From DAISJI01 sp964559835 (lineage in GTDB: Bacteria > Acidobacteriota > Terriglobia > Terriglobales > Acidobacteriaceae), in assembly GCA_964559835.1 (NCBI GenBank), contig CAZLJE010000020.1, forward strand, positions 30,909 through 94,908: a stretch of 64,000 nucleotides of DNA. The letters run 5' to 3'. Shown here one piece after another: positions 32,416 to 40,617 of this stretch (the stretch's first letter is position 1; every line of letters starts with the position of its first letter). The translations under genes and the position numbers were made by a program. Below the pieces are notes generated by a model that did not search any database, was not told where the DNA came from, and saw only the letters and a program-made list of their open reading frames with translations.

Positions 32416-33300
32416 ATGGCCGGAATTGCCGTAAAGCCAGCCGTCGCGCCGGGGAAATCCGCCGAGCACGACTTCATGCCAGCCCTCTTCGGGCTCGAAT
32501 ACTCGACGTATGGCGTGAAGCGCGAGACCTTCATGGTCTCGTTCCTGCTGCACACGGCGCTGGCTGCGGGAATCCTGGTTTCCAGCTCTTTCCTCTACGC
32601 GCACCGCAACGAGATCAAGACCACGATCACTGGAGCGGTGACCGATATCAGCCCCTACATTATGCCTCCCGCGCCTGACCAGGCCGGTGGCGGCGGTGGC
32701 GGCGGCGATCGCGACAAGTTACAAGCCTCGAAAGGCAATCTTCCCAAGCTCTCGGATAAGCAGTTCACGCCTCCAATGGTCGTGATCCGCAACGAGAACC
32801 CCAAGCTCCCGATGGAACCCACAGTTGTCGTCCCGCCGCAGATTCCTCTGCCGACGGGCGGACAGCTGGGTGATCCTCTGGCCGGAATCGTCGGCCCGCC
32901 GTCGAACGGCACCGGTAGCGGTGGCGGTATCGGCAGCGGTAGCGGCGGCGGCGTGGGCAGCGGACGCGGTCCCGGCGTCGGTCCTGGATGGGGCGGCGGC
33001 ATCGGCGGCGGCGCCTATCGTGTCGGTGGCGGCGTCAGCGCTCCACGCGCGACCTTCTCTCCTGATCCCGAATACTCGGAAGAAGCTCGGAAGGCGAAAT
33101 ATCAGGGCACGGTAGTGCTGTGGGTCGTGGTCGGGCCCGATGGCCGTCCGCACGACATCCGCGTTCAGCGCACGTTGGGCATGGGCCTCGACGAGAAGGC
33201 GATTGAAGCTGTCCGCCAGTGGAAGTTCGATCCCGCAAAGAAAGATGGAAACCCCGTCGCGGTGCAGATCAACGTAGAAGTAAACTTCCGCCTGTACTAA
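32416..33300 (+). CDS. TonB-family energy transducer with glycine-rich linker
   Basis: The 294-residue protein has a single membrane helix (about residues 40-62), a Gly-rich spacer (two tracts around 90-100 and 160-205) and a C-terminal TonB domain. That domain reads EYSEEARKAKYQGTVVLWVVV, DGRPHDIRVQRTLGMGLDEKAIEAVRQWKFDPA and ends with VEVNFRLY. It would contact outer-membrane receptors and transmit proton-motive energy. No ExbB/ExbD genes are nearby. It is followed by a strong terminator. Confidence 0.88.
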   Translation: MAGIAVKPAVAPGKSAEHDFMPALFGLEYSTYGVKRETFMVSFLLHTALAAGILVSSSFLYAHRNEIKTTITGAVTDISPYIMPPAPDQAGGGGGGGDRDKLQASKGNLPKLSDKQFTPPMVVIRNENPKLPMEPTVVVPPQIPLPTGGQLGDPLAGIVGPPSNGTGSGGGIGSGSGGGVGSGRGPGVGPGWGGGIGGGAYRVGGGVSAPRATFSPDPEYSEEARKAKYQGTVVLWVVVGPDGRPHDIRVQRTLGMGLDEKAIEAVRQWKFDPAKKDGNPVAVQINVEVNFRLY

Positions 33301-33317
33301 GAATTTCGCAGTTAGAG

Positions 33318-33347
33318 AGCGCGGCTTTGGCCGCGCTTTTCGTTTTT
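33318..33347 (+). terminator. Rho-independent terminator of the TonB-like gene
   Basis: A perfect 8-bp stem AGCGCGGC/GCCGCGCT (33318-33325 and 33330-33337) with tetraloop TTTG precedes TTTTCGTTTTT. Confidence 0.9.
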
Positions 33348-33705
33348 GTGGGGGCACCCTTTCCGAACCTAAGTTCCGGTTGCCCCACCCTTCCGCCCGG
33401 TTTTGGCGCAGGGTGGGATTCACCGCTCGTCCTGACACTTTTCGTGCCTGCCTACTCCGAAATTTCCTACTTTGGGACAAGTGAGTTCCCCGCCGGCACG
33501 ATTGTGGCGGCTTTACGAAAATTTATATTGCAAGCCGCGTCCGCTAATGCGTTCTGGTCAAAGAAGTTGCTGGTAGCGTAAGGATTTCGCCGCCAGAAAG
33601 ACAGTTTGGTTACCAAAGTGCTTGCAACAAAGTGGGTCGGTCAGGAGTCTATATCCGTAGCGGTTGGTGAGGAGAAACAAGGGACACAGGGGTCGGAGGT
33701 GAGTC
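33348..33705. other. Spacer with one palindromic repeat
   Basis: The spacer contains a CCCACCCT...AGGGTGGG repeat at 33384-33417, like those in nadD and at 60281. The rest shows no gene; an overlapping open frame here has no ribosome site and no family feature. A good Shine-Dalgarno for the next gene lies at 33693-33700 (GGAGGTGA). Confidence 0.5.
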
Positions 33706-33933
33706 ATGGTCGAGAAATTCTCCACGACGGAATTAGCGGCCCTGCGAAACGAGCTGTTGCAGAACAGCTTCGATAACTGGGACGCCGCAAGATTGGTACA
33801 GATTTTCCTGATGGGGCGTGGCTACGGCGTATCGCCCGAGGCAGCCTTGGATGCCGCCAGCAGAATGGAAGGCTCCGGCTGCGCCATGGATGTGATCCAG
33901 CAGGAACTGAGCCGCGTCGCAATGGTCATGTAA
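33706..33933 (+). CDS. Small protein, unknown function
   Basis: The 75-residue protein is soluble and predicted to be mainly helical (ELAALRNELLQNSFDNWDAARLVQIFLMGRGYGVSPEAALDAASRMEGSG, in three pieces). The ATG has a near-perfect ribosome site GGAGGTGA six bases upstream, and an intrinsic terminator follows at 34017. That makes a real monocistronic gene likely. I recognise no family. Confidence 0.72.
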   Translation: MVEKFSTTELAALRNELLQNSFDNWDAARLVQIFLMGRGYGVSPEAALDAASRMEGSGCAMDVIQQELSRVAMVM

Positions 33934-34422
33934 GCCGAGCGGCGGGAAGGTGACGCCCGCCACGCGGACAACAAGATCCGCCCGAACCAAGGGCGTGGAT
34001 AGCAGAAAAGAAGATCGCCGGGCGAACCTGCCCGGCCTTTTCTTTTCATACCCAGTACTGAGTACCGAGTACTTGGAAACCAAAACCACCTGACTGAACT
34101 CACAAACCAACGGCGCCCCGCGACACCGCACCGCTTCCACAACTTTCTTTCCTTAGAAAAGCAACCGAAGTAGCTGGGCAGAGATTCTGAGCGGAGAACC
34201 TGCGGGAGCGCGACCCGTCGAAAGTCGCAATAGGCGCGAACTCCCAGGTAACCGGCGGATGAAACTTCGGTGGATTGACCGCCCAGTCGATCCGGAGTAG
34301 CATTCCGCAAATTCAGCTCGGCCCTCGAGCTGCGGAGTGGGTGAGGAAGCACTGGACCAATTCGCAGTTCACACCCAACAAATCCTTCCGCAGCAACACC
34401 GGGCTCCTTCTGGAGGAGTGCA
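33934..34422. other. 489-base spacer
   Basis: The spacer contains the terminator at 34017-34047, then a CAGTACTGAGTACCGAGTAC tract at about 34052-34075, related to tracts at 50520 and 54800. Beyond that I see no gene. The last 15 bases carry the GGAGGAG ribosome site of the next gene. Confidence 0.5.
34017..34047 (+). terminator. Rho-independent terminator of the small 75-residue gene
   Basis: A perfect 7-bp stem GCCGGGC/GCCCGGC (34017-34023 and 34030-34036) with loop GAACCT is followed by CTTTTCTTTTC. Confidence 0.85.
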
Positions 34423-35472
34423 GTGAGCATTCGGAAAATCCTCTCTCTACATTCGGCGCTGCTGGTGACAGTAGCGCTGGGCGCGTTCACATTCGCGAGT
34501 GCGCAGGCAGGCCAAAACAGAGGCGATTCGCGGCCCAACAGCGCGCCACAGGCGATGAACTACGAGGGCAATCCCGGAGGGGTGCGATACCTCGAAGAGG
34601 GCCAGCGCCCAGTGATCATCCATGCCACCGTGGAGGCGATGGAGCACGCCAGGGCTACGGGCTTTGCCGGGAGCTCTACTAACCTCTACTACCATGGCGG
34701 CACCAGCGACGGTTCCTCCGGATTGATCGGTGTCGAGACCGCGCCCAAGGTGTACATCGTGTTCTGGGGCTCGCAGTGGAACAACAACGACCCGTATAGC
34801 GAGGCGAGCAACGAAATCAATTTCCTCAGTGGCGTCGGCGGCAGCTCCTGGTTCAATTCCGTGACGCAGTACTGCCAGGGCGTGCCGTCAGGTACGTACT
34901 TCTGCAATGGCGCTGGACAGGCCGCCGGCAATCCGAACGGCATCCTCGCCGGATACTGGTATGACAACACCAGTGCAGCGCCCAACAAACCGCGGCAATC
35001 GCAGTTGGCCAACGAGGCCATCCGCGCCGCCGCGCATTTTGGCAACACGGGCGCGGCCAGCAATGCGAGCGTACAGTACGTGATCGCCACCGCCAGTGGG
35101 TACAATGCCAGCGGTTTCGGCAGCCAATACTGTGCCTGGCACAGCTCGACGAGCTCCTCGTACGGTGAAATCGCCTACACGAACCTGCCGTACATCACCG
35201 ACGCGGGCGCGAGCTGCGGCGCCAACTTCAACGGCCTAGGCTACACTGCCGGGCAAACCATTGTCGAAGGCCACGAGCTCGCCGAGACGGCTACCGACCA
35301 ATATCCGAACGGCGGCTGGCTTGATTCCGGCGGATCGGAGAACGGTGACAAGTGCGCCTGGAGTTCCGCTACAACGAACGTCAGCTTCAGCACCGGACCT
35401 TTTCCCGTACAGCCGTTGTGGAGCAATGCCGGTAGCGGTGGCGCGGGCGCGTGTGTGCTCTCGTATCCGTAA
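34423..35472 (+). CDS. Secreted HELAE-motif protein (EXORDIUM/phosphate-induced-like, putative metalloprotease-like)
   Basis: The 349-residue protein has a signal peptide to about residue 28. After a 70-residue leader the core opens APKVYIVFWGSQW, and the C-terminal part holds TIVEGHELAETATDQYPNGGW followed by GDKCAW. The combination HELAE-x-x-TD-P/Y-x-N-x-W occurs in plant EXORDIUM (phosphate-induced protein 1) relatives and in related bacterial secreted proteins. A His-Glu-x-x-Glu zinc site is plausible but unproven. Several Cys residues suggest disulfides. GTG at 34423 with GGAGGAG upstream is the start. A strong terminator follows. Confidence 0.75.
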   Translation: MSIRKILSLHSALLVTVALGAFTFASAQAGQNRGDSRPNSAPQAMNYEGNPGGVRYLEEGQRPVIIHATVEAMEHARATGFAGSSTNLYYHGGTSDGSSGLIGVETAPKVYIVFWGSQWNNNDPYSEASNEINFLSGVGGSSWFNSVTQYCQGVPSGTYFCNGAGQAAGNPNGILAGYWYDNTSAAPNKPRQSQLANEAIRAAAHFGNTGAASNASVQYVIATASGYNASGFGSQYCAWHSSTSSSYGEIAYTNLPYITDAGASCGANFNGLGYTAGQTIVEGHELAETATDQYPNGGWLDSGGSENGDKCAWSSATTNVSFSTGPFPVQPLWSNAGSGGAGACVLSYP

Positions 35473-35500
35473 TCTCCGCGGGATGAATTATGAGTTCTTT

Positions 35501-35528
35501 GGGGCGGCCGATTCGGCCGCCCCTTTTC
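35501..35528 (+). terminator. Rho-independent terminator of the HELAE-protein gene
   Basis: A perfect 10-bp stem GGGGCGGCCG/CGGCCGCCCC (35501-35510 and 35514-35523) with loop ATT precedes TTTTC. Confidence 0.9.
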
Positions 35529-35723
35529 ATCCATGCCGCTGATTTCTAGGCACGGGTTAAGTCCAAGCGTGAAAACTGTCAGGGCCACGATGCCTGAGAC
35601 CCGCACTTTACATTTACTTAGGAGTAAATTTCCGTTGGAACTAAGGCCTCTTAGTTACTGCGTGTTACGGCCTTGCGCCTTAATACTGCCCCAACCCCGG
35701 AGAACCGGAATTGGAGGCAGAAC

Positions 35724-38540
35724 ATGCGCCGTGCCCTCGCGACGCTCACGCTGGCCCTTTGCGCCCTGGCGGCGTCAGCCCAGAACCTCACCATCACACC
35801 CACAACCACCTACGCAGCGGAAACCGGTGTCAACACCAGCCAGCCGGCGGGGTTTACGACCCAGAGCGATGGCAACATCGGCGGCGCGAATATCAGCAAG
35901 GTGGACACGCACACGCTGCTTTATCCCGGCTTTAACGGGAAGATCTATGCGCATGTGGTGGGATGGTTCGGCGGCAGCAACCATAACAATATCGGCTACA
36001 ACTCTAGCGATCCGGCGGTAGTAAAGGCGCAGATCAACGACATGGTCAGCCGCGGAATCGACGGCATCATCCACGTCTGGTATGGCGCGGGCACGAATAT
36101 CTCCAACCTGGAAGCGCAAGCGGTGATGAACGAGGCGCCAAACCATCCGGGGTTCACGTTCGCCATCATGATCGACCACGGCGCCATCCAGTGGGACTCG
36201 TGCTACCCGGGCTGCACGGCGACGCAGGCGGTCATCGGCCTGACACAGTACATCGCATCGACCTATTTTTCCTCGCCCTCATACATGCGCATCAACGGAC
36301 GGCCGGTGCTGACGAACTTCGATATCGATGCCAATTACTCTGTTGACTGGAACCAGGTCGCGGCCAACACTCCGGGGAACCCGATCTTCCTTTTCCAGAA
36401 CAACAGCGGATTCACCCACGTGCAGAGCGGCGGCTCGTTCTCGTGGGTTATGCCCACCGATTCGAATTACGGGCTCGATTACCTGGGCAGCTTCTACAGC
36501 ACCGGAATGAACTATCCGACCGAGTGGACGGCTGGCGCGACCTATAAGGGCTTCAACGACACGCTGGCGAGCTGGTCGGCGAACCGCATCATGGACCAGC
36601 AGTGCGGCCAGACATGGTTGCAGACCTTCCAGAAGCTGAACTCGATGTACAACTCGACCATACAGATCCCGGCGGTACAGTTGGTGACCTGGGACGACTA
36701 CGAAGAGGGAACCGAGATCGAGACCGGCATCGACAACTGCCTGACGGTGAGTGCGTCGGCCAGTGGCACTACGCTGAACTGGGCGCTCAGCGGTAGCGGC
36801 AGCGAGAGTACGATCGACCACTACACTGTCTTCATTTCCAGCGACGGCGTAAACCTCATGCCGCTCGGTGACTTCGCCGCCGGCACGCACTCGCTGGATC
36901 TGTCGAGCTACTCGCTCGCGGGCGGCAGCTACAAGTTCTACGTCAAGGCGGTGGGCAAGCCGTCGATCACGAACAACATGTCGAATGGGACGACGCTGAC
37001 GATATCGTCGTCGAGCACGGGTTCGGGCCTGAGCGTGACGCCGACATCCGGCAACGCGCCCCTTGCCGTGACTGCGGCCGTGACGTCGACCACCAGCAGT
37101 ACGACCTCCGGATCGACGACAAGCATCAACTTCGGCGACGGTACGACCGTCAGCGGAACCACGGCGACGCACACCTACTTGACTCCAGGCACATACACCG
37201 TCTCGGCCACGGGCGTTACCAGCATGACCGTGACAGCGAAGGCGCTGCCTCCGGTGGCGGCATTGAGCTTGTCGGCGACCACGGCTACCGCGCCGGCCAC
37301 GATCTCAGCTTCGACCTCGGCCTCCACCGACCCCAACCAGGGCGGCAGTATCACCGGTTCGATCATCGATTGGGGTGACGGCACGACCTCCGCGGGTCCG
37401 AGCGCGTCGCACAACTACACCGCGAGCGGAACCTACACCGTCACGTCGACCGTGACCGACAACTACGGGGCCAGCAGCAAGCAGACGCAGAGCTTGAGCA
37501 TCACGGCTGCAGCACCCACGAGCGTGACTATCAGCTCGCCGGTGAACGGATCGACCGTTAATGGTCCGCAGGTGAGCGTTGCTGCCAGCGCTTCATCGCC
37601 GAACGGCGTCGCGTCGATGGTGCTGTACGTCGACTACAACCAGGTCGGGCCGGTGCTCTACGCGGCCAACCTGAACACTTCCGTTTCGCTGACACCCGGG
37701 TCGCACCTGATCGCGGTGAACTCGTGGGACAACCTGGGTAACCTGATCCAGTCGACCACAAGCAGCATCACGGTCGCGGCAGTCGCGCCGGCGACGGCGC
37801 TTGCGCTCTCAGCGACGAACGTCACCGCTCCGGCCATGATCGGGGCGACCGTCACGGCCAGCGATTCCAACGTCGGGGGCAGCATCAGCAGCACGACCAT
37901 CAACTGGGGCGATGGCACGTCGGGCGCTTCCGCCTCGCACACGTACTCGAACGCCGGCACATTCGTTGTGACGGCCACGGCAACCGACAATTACGGGAAG
38001 TCATCGAGCGCCAGTCAGACGGTCACCGTGCAAGCTCCGACCGTGGTCGCGCCCACCGCGTCGATGAATGTCACCATGAACGGCGCCACGGCGACGGTGA
38101 CCTCTACTTCGCTCGCCGGCAGCGGAACCATCAGCACCACAGTCATCAACTGGGGCGACGGCGCCAGCACGACGGGCACGTCGGCCAGCCACACCTACGC
38201 GAAGGGCGGTTATTACACCATCACGCTCACGGTGACCAATAGCTACGGCAAGAGCGCATCCACGTCGCAGCAGGTGACGGCCGCCGGCGTGGTGATCTGG
38301 CTGCCGCAGCCAGGCACGACTGCCGCCCAGCCGGTGCACATCGCGGCGACGGCATACGACTCGAAGCCGATCGCGTCGATGATCGTGTACCTCGACGGCA
38401 ACCAGGTGTACCTCGGGTACGTGAACGACTTCGACGTGTGGATCCAGATGGGCACGGGACCGCACACGATCGTCGTCAAGGCTTGGGAAGACGGAACCGG
38501 CAAGGTGTACCAGTCGAGCGTGAAGTTCAAAGCGCAGTAA
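35724..38540 (+). CDS. Secreted multidomain glycosidase-like protein (GH71/GH99-like) with PKD and Ig-like domains
   Basis: The 938-residue protein has a signal peptide (to about residue 20). Residues about 55-340 are a glycosidase-like barrel with KIYAHVVGWFGG, GIDGIIHVWYG, the FAIMIDHGAIQW strand and VTWDDYEEGTEIE. This pattern matches GH71/GH99-type endo-acting enzymes and the second such protein at 52722. Then come about four PKD domains, each with WGDGT or FGDGT followed by SHTY or THTY and GTYTV-like strands. Two Ig-like modules lie near residues 595-680 and at the C-terminus (IASMIVYLDGNQVYLGY). The latter are shared with the 50541 protein. It may bind and trim the exopolysaccharide made by the neighbouring locus. 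GGAGG precedes the ATG. The catalytic acids are not certain. Confidence 0.83.
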   Translation: MRRALATLTLALCALAASAQNLTITPTTTYAAETGVNTSQPAGFTTQSDGNIGGANISKVDTHTLLYPGFNGKIYAHVVGWFGGSNHNNIGYNSSDPAVVKAQINDMVSRGIDGIIHVWYGAGTNISNLEAQAVMNEAPNHPGFTFAIMIDHGAIQWDSCYPGCTATQAVIGLTQYIASTYFSSPSYMRINGRPVLTNFDIDANYSVDWNQVAANTPGNPIFLFQNNSGFTHVQSGGSFSWVMPTDSNYGLDYLGSFYSTGMNYPTEWTAGATYKGFNDTLASWSANRIMDQQCGQTWLQTFQKLNSMYNSTIQIPAVQLVTWDDYEEGTEIETGIDNCLTVSASASGTTLNWALSGSGSESTIDHYTVFISSDGVNLMPLGDFAAGTHSLDLSSYSLAGGSYKFYVKAVGKPSITNNMSNGTTLTISSSSTGSGLSVTPTSGNAPLAVTAAVTSTTSSTTSGSTTSINFGDGTTVSGTTATHTYLTPGTYTVSATGVTSMTVTAKALPPVAALSLSATTATAPATISASTSASTDPNQGGSITGSIIDWGDGTTSAGPSASHNYTASGTYTVTSTVTDNYGASSKQTQSLSITAAAPTSVTISSPVNGSTVNGPQVSVAASASSPNGVASMVLYVDYNQVGPVLYAANLNTSVSLTPGSHLIAVNSWDNLGNLIQSTTSSITVAAVAPATALALSATNVTAPAMIGATVTASDSNVGGSISSTTINWGDGTSGASASHTYSNAGTFVVTATATDNYGKSSSASQTVTVQAPTVVAPTASMNVTMNGATATVTSTSLAGSGTISTTVINWGDGASTTGTSASHTYAKGGYYTITLTVTNSYGKSASTSQQVTAAGVVIWLPQPGTTAAQPVHIAATAYDSKPIASMIVYLDGNQVYLGYVNDFDVWIQMGTGPHTIVVKAWEDGTGKVYQSSVKFKAQ

Positions 38541-38596
38541 GACAGTCGCCAGTGCGAGTAACGACACTCCTGTCGATGGAACTTGCCAAATCGGTT

Positions 38597-38629
38597 GGGG
38601 CACTTGATCAGAGTGCCCCGTTTTCTTTC
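38597..38629 (+). terminator. Rho-independent terminator of the multidomain glycosidase gene
   Basis: A perfect 8-bp stem GGGGCACT/AGTGCCCC (38597-38604 and 38612-38619) with a seven-base loop is followed by GTTTTCTTTC. Confidence 0.85.
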
Positions 38630-38662
38630 ATGAGCCTTCATAAAATGTCATAAAATGCAAGT

Positions 38663-38923
38663 ATGCCCATGACCTCATTAAACATATCGCTTCCCGAGCC
38701 GCTTAAGTCGTATGTGGAAGGCCAGGTCGCTTCAGGAGATTGGGGAACTCCGAGCGAATATATCCGTGAACTTATCCGGCAGGATAAAGAGCGACGGCTC
38801 GCCAACCTGGAACACGATCTGCTAGCTGCGGTTCGAGGACCCAAGATCGAAGTGTCAGTCAGCGACATTCGGAAAAAAGGGCTCGTCACAGCCTTACGTG
38901 AGCACACGCGGCGACGCAAGTGA
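38663..38923 (+). CDS. parD: ParD-family antitoxin
   Basis: The 86-residue protein has a ribbon-helix-helix start (MTSLNISLPEPLKSYVEGQVASGDW) and the typical SEYIRELIRQDKERR helix, which mark the ParD/CC2985 antitoxin family. It binds operator DNA and neutralises ParE. The ORF begins at 38663; an ATG two codons later (38669, MTSLNISLP) is an equally likely start. It overlaps the toxin start by four bases (GTGA). Confidence 0.9.
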   Translation: MPMTSLNISLPEPLKSYVEGQVASGDWGTPSEYIRELIRQDKERRLANLEHDLLAAVRGPKIEVSVSDIRKKGLVTALREHTRRRK

Positions 38924-39240
38924 CTGCGACGAACGTCGTACTCAGCGAGCTTGCTGCAGACGATATTATCGAGCAGGCAGATTGGTACGAAACACAGTCT
39001 GGCCCTGCGTTGGCAGAGCGGTGGGAAAAGAGCGTCACCACGACGTTGCTGCGCATCGTCGCTCGCCCTGCGAGTGGGGCAACCTGTACGTTCGAAGCAG
39101 AAGAGCTACGTGGAATTCGACGAATGCCAGTGCGCGGGTTCCCGACGCATCTCATCTTCTACCAGCGCCAGAACACGCGGATTGTTGTCCTTCGTGTGGT
39201 GCACGGAGCTCGCGACCTCGAGAGCCTCTTTATAAAGTAA
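38920..39240 (+). CDS. parE: ParE/RelE-superfamily toxin
   Basis: The 106-residue protein shows VVLSELAADDIIEQADWYETQSGPALAERW and RRMPVRGFPTHLIFYQRQNTRIVVLRVVHGARD, each quoted in pieces here. These are the ParE hallmarks, including the Arg-x-Leu/Ile-Phe-Tyr central strand. ParE toxins inhibit DNA gyrase. The GTG start at 38920 overlaps parD. The end lies only four bases from the end of the convergent GT4 gene. Confidence 0.9.
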   Translation: MTATNVVLSELAADDIIEQADWYETQSGPALAERWEKSVTTTLLRIVARPASGATCTFEAEELRGIRRMPVRGFPTHLIFYQRQNTRIVVLRVVHGARDLESLFIK

Positions 39241-39244
39241 GTTC

Positions 39245-40531
39245 TCACGCCCACGGCGACCAGCCGCCATAGTTGAAGCTTCCGGAGCGGGCAGCCGTCC
39301 AGCGCGAGAAGCGCCGGAAGCGTCCGGCGTGCACGGCCGAGGTGCGCTTCTGCACATCGAACGCGCGCAGGTAGTCGCGGATGATCTGCGGCATGGTCAT
39401 GCGCATCGCAGCCGAGAAGTTCTGCTCCGCCATCGCGCGCTCCTTCTCCTTGTCGGTGAGAACGCCCACGATCTTGTCGGCCAGGTCAACTTCGTCACCG
39501 CGGCGGAAGAACTCGACCGCCATGCCCTCGTCGGCAGCCATGTCGAGAAATGCCGGCAAGTCCGACGAAACGATCGGTACGCCGAACTGGCAGGCTTGGT
39601 GCGCCGGACCGCTCGAGCCGGTCGACGAATCATAGGGCAGCACGACAATGCTGCTGCCGGCGAACAGGTCGGGGATGTCGTTCTCGGCCACGTAGCCGAG
39701 AAATTCGATGCGGTCGTTGCCGCGGAATTTTTCGGCGAACGACTCCCAGTAGCCCGGCTTGGTGTGATGGTTGGCGCCGCCGACGACGAGCTTCGCGTTA
39801 GGGACCCGGCGGACGATCTCGGGGAAGGCGTCCATCAAAGTCTCGAGCCGCTTGTACGTGCCCCAGTGGCCGATGGCGAGGATGCGCTGGTCGGGATTGC
39901 CGCGCCGGGAGAAGTCCGGCGGATTGGGCCGCGCCCCGAGGATGCCATGCGAGCGGAAGTGCACGTTGGCGGCGCGGTATTTGTCCATCAAAGTGCGCCG
40001 GTACGTCGGCAGGAGCACCGAGATGGAATTGGCGCACAGCAACATGCGCGTGGCGACGGTACTGGCAAAACGGAAGACGCGCTCCGCCTTGATATTCGCC
40101 GCACTCATATCGACGTGCTCCATCAGGTGGTGCAGCGTGACGTGCGTGTAGAAGCCGGCAGCGCGCGTAAGCGCCGGAATCGTAAGTCCGGCGAACGCCG
40201 CGACCGGGTACTGCTGCGTTGCGAACGTGGAGAAGACAAGGTTGAACCAGACAACGTCGGGCTTCAACGTGCGCAGTGTCTTCAGCAGCCGGTAAGGGTT
40301 GGTAATGCTGTTGAATCGCCAACTGCGCACGACGTCGAAGTCGGGCAGTTCATCGTGCGCTTCGATCTTTTGTCCGTGCGCGTCGGTCGCGAAGTCGCAG
40401 TTGCCGAGTTCGTCCCCCACGATGGTGAGGCTCAGCAACGGGTTATTTTGCAGTTCACAGGCCAGGTGCAGCCCGTACTCGTTCAATTGCCGCCCACTCG
40501 GCGGAAAAGCTGAAACCAGTGCGATCTTCAT
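39245..40531 (-). CDS. Glycosyltransferase family 4-like protein
   Basis: The 428-residue GT-B fold enzyme has an N-terminal Rossmann start (MKIALVSAFPPSGRQLNEYG). The C-terminal donor domain contains ILAIGHWGTYKRLETLMDAF, AKLVVGGANHHT and FLGYVAENDIP. The nucleotide-sugar-binding GSSGPAHQACQFGVPIV, ending in the SSDLPAFL block, follows. It probably adds a hexose to a growing polysaccharide. It is downstream of, and on the same strand as, the giant TPR-barrel protein, separated by an 84-base palindromic spacer. Confidence 0.87.
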   Translation of the reverse strand: MKIALVSAFPPSGRQLNEYGLHLACELQNNPLLSLTIVGDELGNCDFATDAHGQKIEAHDELPDFDVVRSWRFNSITNPYRLLKTLRTLKPDVVWFNLVFSTFATQQYPVAAFAGLTIPALTRAAGFYTHVTLHHLMEHVDMSAANIKAERVFRFASTVATRMLLCANSISVLLPTYRRTLMDKYRAANVHFRSHGILGARPNPPDFSRRGNPDQRILAIGHWGTYKRLETLMDAFPEIVRRVPNAKLVVGGANHHTKPGYWESFAEKFRGNDRIEFLGYVAENDIPDLFAGSSIVVLPYDSSTGSSGPAHQACQFGVPIVSSDLPAFLDMAADEGMAVEFFRRGDEVDLADKIVGVLTDKEKERAMAEQNFSAAMRMTMPQIIRDYLRAFDVQKRTSAVHAGRFRRFSRWTAARSGSFNYGGWSPWA

Positions 40532-40557
40532 CGGGGCCCAGAGTTTATAGATTGAGT

Positions 40558-40617
40558 GATCTGGTGATTGGGTGAGTGGGGTGATTGAAAATCACCCACT
40601 CAGCAACTCAGCAGATC
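40558..40617. repeat. Low-complexity inverted repeat (GTGATT/AATCAC type)
   Basis: An outer pair GATCTG/CAGATC and an inner, slightly bulged stem GAGTGGGGTGATT/AATCACCCACTC form a long hairpin. It lies between the GT4 gene and the TPR-barrel gene. The tract shares its vocabulary with 23870-23973. Confidence 0.65.

Noticed and set aside
33219..33581. A 120-codon frame running from the TonB-like gene into the spacer
   Set aside because: It overlaps the real gene in another frame, crosses the terminator and contains a repeat.
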